A program made the translations under genes and the position numbers. 14,405 nt of DNA from the NCBI GenBank assembly GCA_029781465.1, contig JAKOWQ010000200.1, forward strand, positions 1 to 14,405, written 5' to 3'. Positions 6,673 through 12,753 of this stretch are shown one piece after another. Under the pieces are notes generated by a model, which had not been told where the DNA came from, ran no database searches, and saw only the letters and a list, made by a program, of their open reading frames with translations. Within the stretch, counting starts at the first letter, position 1; each line of letters begins with the position of its first letter. The DNA comes from Pseudomonadota bacterium (GTDB lineage: Bacteria > Pseudomonadota > Alphaproteobacteria > Sphingomonadales > Sphingomonadaceae).

Positions 6673-7704
6673 ATGAGCAGCAGCCCTGTTTCCGTTGCCC
6701 GCCCCCTTGCCATGGCCCGTTGGCTCTGGACGATGGTGGCCTTGCTGATCGCGATCGTGGTGGTCGGCGGGATCACCCGGCTGACCGAATCGGGGGTTTC
6801 GATCACCGAATGGAAGGTGGTCAGCGGGATCTTGCCGCCGCTCGGCGATGCGCAGTGGCAGGCCGAATTCGCCAAGTACCGGCAAACTCCCCAGTTCATC
6901 GAGATCAACGGTCCGGCTGGAATGGGCTTGGCCGAATACAAGCGAATCTTCTTCTGGGAGTGGCTCCACCGCTTGCTCGCGCGGTTCGTGGTGGGGATCG
7001 CCTTTGCCGTACCGCTCGCCTGGTTCTGGCTCAAAGGACAGATCCCCGCCGGTTACAAGGGGCGTTTTCTGGCACTGCTGGCCCTGGGCGGCATCCAGGG
7101 CGCGATCGGATGGTGGATGGTCAAATCGGGCATCGTCAACGACGTGCGGGTCAGCCACTTGCGCCTGGCGGTGCATTTGCTGCTGCCCCTCCTGATCATG
7201 GCCGGCTGCGTGTGGACCGCGCTTGATCTCAAGGCGCTGGCCCGGAACGAGGCGGCGGCGCGGCTTACCCCGCTTGGCCTTCTGGCCCTGGCCATGCTGT
7301 TCGCCCAGCTCGGGCTGGGCGCGATGGTGGCCGGACTGCGGGCGGGCTATGTGGCGAGTGACTGGCCGCTGATGACCGGCCGATTTTTCCCCGATGGGAT
7401 CGATTGGTCCCAAGGACCGGTCCATGCGCTGCTGCATGATCCGTTCCTGATCCACTTCCTGCATCGCTGGTGGGCCTGGGCCGTTGTGATGATCCTGGTC
7501 GTCCTGGCGCGCAGGATCCGGCGCGCGCACCGACCAGCCTCGATCGCGATCCATTCGGCCTTTGGCACCCAGGTACTTCTGGGCATTGCCACGGTGATGA
7601 GCGGCATGGCCTTGCCGCTGGCGGCGGCCCACCAATTGGTCGGTGCGCTGACCCTCGCCGCGGCTGCCTGGGGCGCCCACGCCCTCGGGCGGGGAAGCGT
7701 GTGA
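6673..7704 (+). CDS. ctaA: Heme A synthase (COX15/CtaA type)
   Basis: This inner-membrane enzyme oxidises the C8 methyl of heme O to the formyl of heme A for aa3-type cytochrome oxidases. The 343 residues contain about eight hydrophobic helices. Signatures of the COX15 branch are ITRLTESGVSITEWK near 34-48, EWLHR with His99, SHLRLAVH with His162 and His168, FLHRWWAW with His264, and HQLVGA with His320; these histidines would ligate the heme centres. The ATG at 6673 is chosen because GGGGA precedes it at 6663-6667. An in-frame ATG at 6571 would add a cysteine-rich, non-conserved stretch overlapping the divergent MerC-like gene. No ctaB, ctaC or ctaD is in the window. The presence of ctaA implies an aerobic respiratory chain. 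Confidence 0.95.
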   Translation: MSSSPVSVARPLAMARWLWTMVALLIAIVVVGGITRLTESGVSITEWKVVSGILPPLGDAQWQAEFAKYRQTPQFIEINGPAGMGLAEYKRIFFWEWLHRLLARFVVGIAFAVPLAWFWLKGQIPAGYKGRFLALLALGGIQGAIGWWMVKSGIVNDVRVSHLRLAVHLLLPLLIMAGCVWTALDLKALARNEAAARLTPLGLLALAMLFAQLGLGAMVAGLRAGYVASDWPLMTGRFFPDGIDWSQGPVHALLHDPFLIHFLHRWWAWAVVMILVVLARRIRRAHRPASIAIHSAFGTQVLLGIATVMSGMALPLAAAHQLVGALTLAAAAWGAHALGRGSV

Positions 7705-7709
7705 AGCGA

Positions 7710-7729
7710 GGCAGTCCGCACGGACCGCC
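7710..7729 (+). terminator. Weak hairpin just after ctaA
   Basis: GGC-A-GTCC and GGAC-C-GCC pair around a GCAC loop, with one A/C mismatch. It starts 5 bases after the ctaA stop, but no T-tract follows, so intrinsic termination would be inefficient. It may instead be a 3' mRNA-stabilising structure. Confidence 0.3.
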
Positions 7730-7824
7730 ACACTAATGCTTGACGAAGGGCCGGTTGCCTGTGCCAATATCCCCCGGTGCGATGCGCTCGTGGCCACTGA
7801 GCCACGGCGCGCGCGGGGAGGCAG

Positions 7825-7830
7825 AGGAGG
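7825..7830 (+). promoter_or_regulatory. Consensus ribosome binding site AGGAGG
   Basis: A perfect AGGAGG sits 5 bases before GTG 7836. It is the strongest Shine-Dalgarno match noticed in the window and decides the start of the 35-codon ORF; the alternative starts (TTG 7740, ATG 7782) have no such site. Confidence 0.6.
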
Positions 7831-7835
7831 CCGGG

Positions 7836-7943
7836 GTGCCGTTCAAGACCGACGCAGCCCTGATCGAACGCGCGCTTTCGCGCCTTGCCGCCCCGCATCT
7901 CCGCACCCCGACCGCTGACTGGATGGCGAGTCTGGCACGATGA
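7836..7943 (+). CDS. Small ORF, 35 residues, coupled to the exported protein gene
   Basis: I do not recognise this peptide. From the GTG it encodes 35 residues beginning MPFKTDAALIERALSRLA and ending DWMASLAR, a likely amphipathic helix with basic residues. Support for translation is the AGGAGG site five bases upstream and the ATGA overlap, in which its TGA (7941-7943) shares bases with the ATG (7940) of the next gene. That arrangement is typical of translational coupling. Longer versions from ATG 7782 (53 residues) or TTG 7740 (67 residues) are open but lack a ribosome binding site. It could be a real small protein or a leader ORF controlling the downstream gene. No known small-protein family fits. 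Confidence 0.5.
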   Translation: MPFKTDAALIERALSRLAAPHLRTPTADWMASLAR

Positions 7944-8671
7944 GGCTCCGCGCCATGCTGATGGTCGGTGTCGCCGCCTTGCTGCCTTCGTTGGCCGGCC
8001 CGGCGCTGGTTGGTGCCGCCCCGCCGTTGCGGCACCAGCATTTCACACCGCCGCGCGAGCCGCTGGTGCTGACCCGCACCTTGGTGCGCGGGCTGCGCGA
8101 TGGACGCCAGATCGTGGTGCGGCGCAGCTACGCGGTGGAGTTCGTGGCCCTTGACGACGGCTACCGGGTCAACGGTCAGCTGCTCGAGACCACGGTCGAG
8201 GCACCGCCGCGACTGGCCGCGCTGGCCGAGATCGAGCGCAAGCGGCCCGATGAAGGCACCTTTCCCATCGAACTCGATCGCGACGGACGGATCCGCTCCG
8301 GCCCGCATCGTACTCCGGCTGACGCGCCGGTAGCCGAGGCCGCATTGACCCAGACCCGGGCGATGATTGCCACGAGCGGTCTGACCGGAGCCGACCAGCG
8401 CGAGGCAGACCACCAGCTGGGGCAGCTCGCCGCGGCGGCAGGTGCGGGCGGGCAGTGGCCGGCCGACTTGTTCACCTGTGCCAGCGGCGAGCGGCAGGAG
8501 CGCCGCGCCATCGCCCTGCCCGACGGCGAACAGGGCGAGGTTATCGTCTCGATCCGGGCGGAAGGTCCGATCGAAGGCGGACTCAATTCCTCGGTGGTGC
8601 GCACGGTGACCACAGTGGTGGCCGGATCGACCCGAGTTTCCAGCGAAGCCTGGAACATAACCCGCCGATAG
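7940..8671 (+). CDS. Exported protein of unknown function, 243 residues
   Basis: A signal peptide is clear: basic MRLR, a hydrophobic stretch to about residue 24, and a likely cleavage after LVGA near residue 26. The mature part has no membrane segment and so is periplasmic or secreted. It seems to alternate beta-rich stretches (PLVLTRTLVRGL, QIVVRRSYAVEFV, EVIVSIRAEGPI) with a helical middle rich in Ala and Glu. A single mature cysteine lies in LFTCASGERQE. I cannot assign a family. The start has only a weak ribosome binding site but overlaps the preceding small ORF by ATGA, so its translation probably depends on that ORF. The next gene is rplM, 149 bases on, with its own leader. Confidence 0.8.
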   Translation: MRLRAMLMVGVAALLPSLAGPALVGAAPPLRHQHFTPPREPLVLTRTLVRGLRDGRQIVVRRSYAVEFVALDDGYRVNGQLLETTVEAPPRLAALAEIERKRPDEGTFPIELDRDGRIRSGPHRTPADAPVAEAALTQTRAMIATSGLTGADQREADHQLGQLAAAAGAGGQWPADLFTCASGERQERRAIALPDGEQGEVIVSIRAEGPIEGGLNSSVVRTVTTVVAGSTRVSSEAWNITRR

Positions 8672-8684
8672 CGCCGCGCGATCT

Positions 8685-8704
8685 AGAGGTATTATTTTAC
8701 CTCT
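8685..8704 (+). terminator. Short hairpin after the exported-protein gene
   Basis: AGAGGTA (8685-8691) and TACCTCT (8698-8704) pair perfectly around a TTATTT loop, 14 bases after the preceding stop. The tail is not T-rich (GCAAACCC follows), so as a terminator it is weak. It could alternatively belong to the 5' region of rplM. Confidence 0.35.
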
Positions 8705-8724
8705 CTGCAAACCCGCCGATTCGC

Positions 8725-8730
8725 TTGACT
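8725..8730 (+). promoter_or_regulatory. Possible -35 element of the rplM-rpsI promoter
   Basis: TTGACT at 8725-8730 is a good sigma-70 type -35 hexamer at a sensible place, 90 bases before the rplM ATG. The -10 region 16-18 bases downstream (around CGAAAGGG) does not match a consensus well, so the promoter is tentative. Confidence 0.35.
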
Positions 8731-8765
8731 TTGCCGCTCCGTTCCACGAAAGGGCCGCCTTCACG

Positions 8766-8789
8766 CGCGCCCAGCCAGGCTGGAGCGCG
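8766..8789 (+). promoter_or_regulatory. Strong leader hairpin upstream of rplM
   Basis: CGCGCCCAGC pairs with GCTGG-A-GCGCG around a CAG loop, a ten-pair stem with one bulged A (8784). It ends 15 bases before the AGGGA ribosome binding site (8805-8809) of rplM. There is no T-tract, so it is not a terminator. In E. coli the rplM-rpsI operon is autogenously controlled by L13, so this stem is a candidate control element; that role is inferred. Confidence 0.4.
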
Positions 8790-8820
8790 GGATTCGCTTA
8801 ACTCAGGGATTTGACCAGCC

Positions 8821-9300
8821 ATGAAGGCGCTCAGCAAGGTCACCCGGTCGATCAAGCCGGCCGAGGTGGAAAAGAACTGGCATCTGATCGATGCCGATGG
8901 ACTGGTGGTCGGGCGTCTCGCCGTGATCATCGCCAATCATCTGCGCGGCAAGCACAAGCCGAGCTTCACTCCCCACGTCGATTGCGGCGATCATGTCGTG
9001 GTGATCAACGCCGACAAGGTGCGGCTGACGGGCAACAAGCTCAAGCAGAAGACCTATTACAAGCACACCGGCTATGCCGGCGGGATCAAGGAAGTGACCG
9101 CCGACAAGGTGCTGGACGGCCGTTTTCCCGAGCGCGTGCTCGAAAAGGCGGTTGAGCGCATGATCCCGCGCGGCCCGCTGGGCCGGGCGCAGATGCGCGC
9201 TCTTCACCTCTACGCCGGCGCCGAGCATCCGCATGCGGGCACCCAGCCCCAGCCGCTCGACGTTGCTGCCATGAACCGCAAGAACAAGGTGGGCGCCTGA
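8821..9300 (+). CDS. rplM: 50S ribosomal protein L13
   Basis: L13 is an early-assembling protein that binds 23S rRNA in the large subunit. The 159-residue sequence shows the family pattern WHLIDADGLVVGRLA, NHLRGKHKPSFTPHVDCGD, YYKHTGYAGGIKE, and ERMIPRGPLGRAQMRALHLYAG, followed by HPHAGTQPQPLDV. It is about 17 residues longer than the E. coli protein, mainly as a C-terminal extension (NRKNKVGA) plus a few N-terminal residues. The ATG at 8821 follows AGGGA by 11 bases. Its TGA shares one base with the rpsI start, so the two are translationally coupled in the conserved rplM-rpsI order. Confidence 0.98.
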   Translation: MKALSKVTRSIKPAEVEKNWHLIDADGLVVGRLAVIIANHLRGKHKPSFTPHVDCGDHVVVINADKVRLTGNKLKQKTYYKHTGYAGGIKEVTADKVLDGRFPERVLEKAVERMIPRGPLGRAQMRALHLYAGAEHPHAGTQPQPLDVAAMNRKNKVGA

Positions 9301-9791
9301 TGTCCGATAACACCCTCACCGATCTGGCCGATCTCGGCGCTGCCGCCGATGTCGCCACCCCCGCCGCTCCGGCCGCGCCGCTGCGCGAAAAGGAAGTCGA
9401 CGCGCAGGGCCGCTCCTATGCCACCGGTCGCCGCAAGGATGCGGTCGCCCGCGTCTGGATCAAGCCCGGCTCGGGCAAGGTCGTGGTCAATGGCCGCGAT
9501 CAGGAAGTCTACTTTGCACGTCCGACGCTGCGCCTCGTCATCGATCAGCCGTTTCAGGTGGCCGATCGCGCCGGTCAGTACGATGTGATCGCTACCGTCA
9601 AGGGCGGCGGGCTTTCGGGCCAAGCCGGCGCGGTCAAGCACGGCATCGCCCAGGCGCTGGCCAAGTTCGAGCCCACGCTGCGCGGTGCGGTCAAGGCCGC
9701 CGGGTTCCTGACCCGCGACAGCCGCGTGGTCGAGCGCAAGAAGTATGGCCGGGCCAAGGCTCGCCGCAGCTTCCAGTTCTCGAAGCGCTAA
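9300..9791 (+). CDS. rpsI: 30S ribosomal protein S9
   Basis: S9 sits in the head of the small subunit, and its C-terminal tail reaches toward the P-site tRNA. The conserved core begins at YATGRRKDAVARVWIKPGSG (about residue 40), continues with QVADRAGQYDVIATVKGGG and GQAGAVKHGIAQAL, and ends in the basic tail KKYGRAKARRSFQFSKR. Ahead of it is an approximately 38-residue acidic Ala/Pro-rich extension (MSDNTLTDLADLGAAADVAT...), which makes the protein 163 residues against about 130 in E. coli; such extensions occur in Sphingomonadales. The ATG overlaps the rplM stop by one base, and AAGGTGG inside rplM serves as ribosome binding site. Confidence 0.98.
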   Translation: MSDNTLTDLADLGAAADVATPAAPAAPLREKEVDAQGRSYATGRRKDAVARVWIKPGSGKVVVNGRDQEVYFARPTLRLVIDQPFQVADRAGQYDVIATVKGGGLSGQAGAVKHGIAQALAKFEPTLRGAVKAAGFLTRDSRVVERKKYGRAKARRSFQFSKR

Positions 9792-9817
9792 GCCTTACCC
9801 TCAAGGGTATCGCGAAG

Positions 9818-9845
9818 AAGGCGGGGCTTCGGCTCCGCCTTTTTT
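9818..9845 (+). terminator. Rho-independent terminator of rplM-rpsI
   Basis: AAGGCGGGGC and GCTCCGCCTT form a ten-pair stem (one G/T wobble) closed by a stable TTCG tetraloop and followed by six T (9840-9845). It lies 26 bases after the rpsI stop and just before the end of the convergent ClC gene. On the minus strand the stem lacks a T-tract, so it mainly serves rpsI. A small stem, TTACCC/GGGTAT with loop TCAA (9796-9809 region), precedes it. Confidence 0.94.
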
Positions 9846-9849
9846 GCGT

Positions 9850-11184
9850 TCAGCCCTTGCGGCCGCGCGCAAGCACAAAGCCGTGCGAAAGCGCGTGGTA
9901 AAGCTTTTCCGGGCAAACCCTTGCGCTGACAAAATCGGCGATCAGTGCCGTGGCGAAGAGGGGCACAATCATCGAGCGGCTTGCGGTCGTTTCCATCAGG
10001 ATGATAACCGCGGTCAGCGGTGCCCGCACCACCCCCACGAAATAGCCCGCCATGCCAAGCAACACGATCGCACCCGAAGGCTGATCGGGCAGCAAGGCGG
10101 CCAGCATCTGCCCCAACCCGGCGCCGGTGCTGAGCGAGGGTGCGAAGATCCCGCCCGGCGCGCCGCTGATCGCGGTCGCGGCGGTGGTGACGAACTTCGC
10201 CAGCCCGAACAGCGGCGGCGCTTCGCTCCCTCTCCCCTCGATCATTTCGCGGGTCACTTCGTAGCCCGTGCCCCATGTCGCATCATGGGTCAGCAGACCC
10301 ATCAGCACCACAACCGCCCCGCATCCCCCGGCGAAAAGCACCGGACGCGAGCGCAAGGTGCGAATCAGCGGCGAATCCTGCCGCGCAAAGGCAACCAGAA
10401 GCCGGGCGAAGCCGCCACCTGCCAGTCCCCCCAGAATCCCGGCCAGCGGTGCGATCAGCAGCACGCCCTTGACGGGAAGCGCCTGCTGCATCGCGCCGAA
10501 ATAGACGTAGTCACCCGAAACCCCGAGCGTCACCATACCCGCGACCATCACCGCACCCATGACCAGCATCGTCACCCGTTGCTCATAGGCCGAGGCCAGT
10601 TCCTCGATCGCGAAGGCCACGCCCGCGAGCGGCGTGTTGAAGGCCGCGGCAACCCCCGCCGCGCCGCCAGCGATCAGCACGCCAGCGCTAACCGGCACGC
10701 GCAGCAGCCGGTGCACCGCGACCATGATCGCCGCGCCGATCTGCACCGTCGGCCCCTCGCGCCCGACCGAACCACCGACCAGCAACATGCCGAGCGTTAG
10801 CCAGAATTTGGCCAGCGCGGTGCGTGGGGAGACTAACGGACCGCGCGCGGAACGGGCGGGCGTCTGGGCCGCTGCGATGATTTGCGGGATCCCCGATCCG
10901 CGCGAGGCGGGCCAGTACCGGGCCGTGAACCAGGCGAACAGCGCAAAGCCCAGAGGCGTCAGCACGGCCGGAACCCAGGGCAGAGCCGTGCGCAACTGGG
11001 TGAACAGGGTCTGGGCCAGATCACCCAGCCTGGCAAAGACGATCGCCGCCAGGGCCAGCAACACCGCTCCCACAACCGTCGCCACCCGTCGGCGCAGGTC
11101 CCTGATGTCGGGCCGCGGGTCGAGCAGGGACTGGCTGCTCAGCCACAGCCGGGCCAGAATGCCGGAATTTCCCGGCTGGCTCAT
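9850..11184 (-). CDS. clcA: ClC-family chloride transporter, likely Cl-/H+ antiporter
   Basis: This is an inner-membrane ClC protein of 444 residues with many hydrophobic helices. The three ion-binding loops are GSGIP at 96-100, GREGP at 141-145 and GGIFAP at 344-349, with Tyr429 (KLYHAL) matching the pore tyrosine of E. coli ClcA. Glu143 is the external gating glutamate. Glu195 in NTPLAGVAFAIEEL corresponds to the internal proton glutamate, so a coupled antiporter is more likely than a channel. No CBS domains follow. The start ATG 11184 is chosen because it overlaps the TGA of the upstream phosphoesterase (ATGA), indicating coupling; an earlier in-frame start at 11238 would add residues translated from the phosphoesterase gene. 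E. coli ClcA works in extreme acid resistance; the role here is unknown. Confidence 0.95.
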   Translation of the reverse strand: MSQPGNSGILARLWLSSQSLLDPRPDIRDLRRRVATVVGAVLLALAAIVFARLGDLAQTLFTQLRTALPWVPAVLTPLGFALFAWFTARYWPASRGSGIPQIIAAAQTPARSARGPLVSPRTALAKFWLTLGMLLVGGSVGREGPTVQIGAAIMVAVHRLLRVPVSAGVLIAGGAAGVAAAFNTPLAGVAFAIEELASAYEQRVTMLVMGAVMVAGMVTLGVSGDYVYFGAMQQALPVKGVLLIAPLAGILGGLAGGGFARLLVAFARQDSPLIRTLRSRPVLFAGGCGAVVVLMGLLTHDATWGTGYEVTREMIEGRGSEAPPLFGLAKFVTTAATAISGAPGGIFAPSLSTGAGLGQMLAALLPDQPSGAIVLLGMAGYFVGVVRAPLTAVIILMETTASRSMIVPLFATALIADFVSARVCPEKLYHALSHGFVLARGRKG

Positions 11185-11936
11185 GCCCCCATGTCCATCG
11201 TGCGCTTGGAAACCTTCAGCCCCTCCGCCGGGCTCCATTCAAGCCGGTTGTAACCGGCCGGGCTCGCGCGCAGCCTCTTGGACAGGGTTCCGGCGCCAAT
11301 CAGGCGAACAGGCAGGCCATCGGCCTGCGCCGTCAGGTCGAAAGCGTCGTGAACGTGCCCCGACAGGACCGCATCAACCCCGGCGCGGGCCAGCGCGGTG
11401 AGCGCACGCTCCCCCCCACGGGTCGAGCCCGATCCCTCGGTTCCGGCGTCGATCAGCGGATGATGGCCCAGCACCAGCTTGAGCGGCTTGCCAGATTGCG
11501 CCGCCAGTCCCTGAAGCGCGGCATCGAGATCGCGTGCAGCCACCCGGCCCTTGGACCAGTTGAGCCGCCACTGCGCCCGGGCAATGGTTTTGAGCGGGAT
11601 CAGCGCGATCTGCGCCAGGTCCGGCGGCGGCGGCAGGCTGGCGACCAGGTCCCGAAAGCGGGCATAGGGCTGGATCAGGCGCCGCACTATGTGGTGGTAA
11701 TAGGGGACATCGTGGTTGCCCGGCACCACCAAGACCGGCGCGGGCAAGCCTGCCAGCCATTCGCGCGCCTGGGCAAATTCGCCCGCCGAGCCGCGCATGG
11801 TAAGATCCCCCGTGCACAGGATCGCGGCAGGCCGTTCCCGCGCGGCCTCGCTGACAAACCAGTCAAGGGCGGCGCTATCCTCCTGCCCGAAATGCAGATC
11901 GCTGACGTGAAATAGTGTGGTCGATGTGGTCGGCAC
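11181..11936 (-). CDS. Calcineurin-like metallophosphoesterase
   Basis: This 251-residue predicted cytoplasmic phosphoesterase has the full two-metal motif set: VSDLHFG (Asp13, His15), CTGDLTMRG (Asp44), VPGNHD (Asn74, His75), LGHHP (His158, His159) and LSGHVHD (His194, His196). This order fits the CpdA/Icc-like branch, whose members include 3',5'-cAMP phosphodiesterases, but the substrate cannot be assigned from sequence. The start is uncertain. GTG 11936 puts the first metal motif at the usual distance from the N-terminus; TTG 11948 is an alternative. The open frame up to 12266 lies inside the response regulator gene and is not used. It begins 58 bases after the response regulator and overlaps the ClC gene by ATGA, which suggests co-expression with both. 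Confidence 0.9.
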   Translation of the reverse strand: MPTTSTTLFHVSDLHFGQEDSAALDWFVSEAARERPAAILCTGDLTMRGSAGEFAQAREWLAGLPAPVLVVPGNHDVPYYHHIVRRLIQPYARFRDLVASLPPPPDLAQIALIPLKTIARAQWRLNWSKGRVAARDLDAALQGLAAQSGKPLKLVLGHHPLIDAGTEGSGSTRGGERALTALARAGVDAVLSGHVHDAFDLTAQADGLPVRLIGAGTLSKRLRASPAGYNRLEWSPAEGLKVSKRTMDMGA

Positions 11937-11987
11937 GGCTCCCGGCAAACACCCTGGAGCGGCGCGGGGCAAGCAAAATATGGCTGT

Positions 11988-12004
11988 CGGGCGTTCAGCG
12001 CCCG
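11988..12004 (-). terminator. Hairpin over the response regulator stop codon
   Basis: On the minus strand CGGGCG and CGCCCG pair around CTGAA, so the loop contains the TGA of the response regulator (11995-11997). A T-rich stretch (ATATTTT) begins about eight bases past the stem. It may attenuate transcription into the phosphoesterase-ClC pair or simply protect the 3' end. The distance to the T run makes efficient termination unlikely. Confidence 0.3.
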
Positions 12005-12753
12005 GCCATCGCCTTGGCGCGGCCCAGATAGGTCCGCCCGATCCGCACCGCCGTGCCATCGACCAGCTCGGCCGACCACACCCCCAGGCCATCGTGCCGC
12101 AGCCCGACAATCGAACCGCGCCGGAGAATGGTCGAGCGATGAACCCGGATGAACTGCTCGGGATCGAGCCGGGCTTCAAGCCCGGTGACTGTCTGCAGCA
12201 GCAGGTACGAGCGCGAAGTGCCGTCCTGCTGGGCAACGTGCAGCCGCACATAGTCGCGCTCGGCATCGATCCGCTGGACGTCGGCGGCGGCCACGCGCAG
12301 CAGCTCGCTGCGATAGGGAACCCAGAATTCGCTCAGCCAGTCGCCGCCGCCTTCGGCCTTTTCCCCGCGCCGCGCCAGCACCCGGCTGACCGCGCGTTCG
12401 AGCCGTTCGGGCGTGACGGGCTTGAGGACATAGTCGACCGCCTCGAGATCGAAGGCCTCAACGGCGAAATTGTCATGCGCGGTCACGAAAATGACCGCCG
12501 GCGGATTGGCCGCTCTCGCCAGGGCCCGCGCGACCGACAGGCCGTCAAGTTCGGGCATGGTCATGTCGAGCAGTACCAGATCGGGCTCAAGCGAACCGGC
12601 CAGGTGGAGCGCGCTGGCCCCGTCCTGCGCGGTTCCGGCAACGCACAGTCCTTCGATCCCGGCGCAGATCACCTGCATCCGCTCGACCGCCAGTGGCTCG
12701 TCATCGACGATCAGCGCGCGCAGCTGCGGGGGCGAGGCAGTGCAATCAGCCAT
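11995..12753 (-). CDS. LytTR-family response regulator
   Basis: This is a 252-residue two-domain transcription factor. The receiver domain (about 11-128) has the acidic pair Asp17/Asp18 in VDDEP, the phosphoacceptor Asp63 in LLDMTMPELDG, Thr91 in FVTAHD and Lys111 in VLKPV. The LytTR DNA-binding domain (about 144-250) shows VQRIDAERDYVRLH and FIRVHRSTILRRGSIVGL. Members bind imperfect direct repeats upstream of few target genes. Its ATG lies inside the last codons of the histidine kinase gene (8-base overlap), so the two are cognate and translationally coupled. Downstream are the phosphoesterase and ClC genes in the same direction, possible members of the same unit. Confidence 0.95.
   Translation of the reverse strand: MADCTASPPQLRALIVDDEPLAVERMQVICAGIEGLCVAGTAQDGASALHLAGSLEPDLVLLDMTMPELDGLSVARALARAANPPAVIFVTAHDNFAVEAFDLEAVDYVLKPVTPERLERAVSRVLARRGEKAEGGGDWLSEFWVPYRSELLRVAAADVQRIDAERDYVRLHVAQQDGTSRSYLLLQTVTGLEARLDPEQFIRVHRSTILRRGSIVGLRHDGLGVWSAELVDGTAVRIGRTYLGRAKAMAGR

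Noticed and set aside
7740..7775. TTGACG and CAATAT as a promoter for the small ORF
   Set aside because: The spacing is 19 bases and the -10 is poor, so I did not annotate it, although no better promoter for that unit was seen.
7733..8764. Minus-strand open frame of 343 codons opposite the exported-protein gene
   Set aside because: It lacks a signal, domain or start context, and the plus-strand frame has a clear signal peptide and coupling to the preceding ORF.
9745..10800. Plus-strand open frame of 351 codons opposite the ClC gene
   Set aside because: It starts inside rpsI and runs through the terminator; the His/Arg-rich translation is typical of an antisense shadow.
11937..12266. Longer N-terminus for the phosphoesterase
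   Set aside because: The extra residues are a Cys/Arg/Ser-rich translation of the response regulator gene in another frame; the first metal motif already lies near the N-terminus from GTG 11936.
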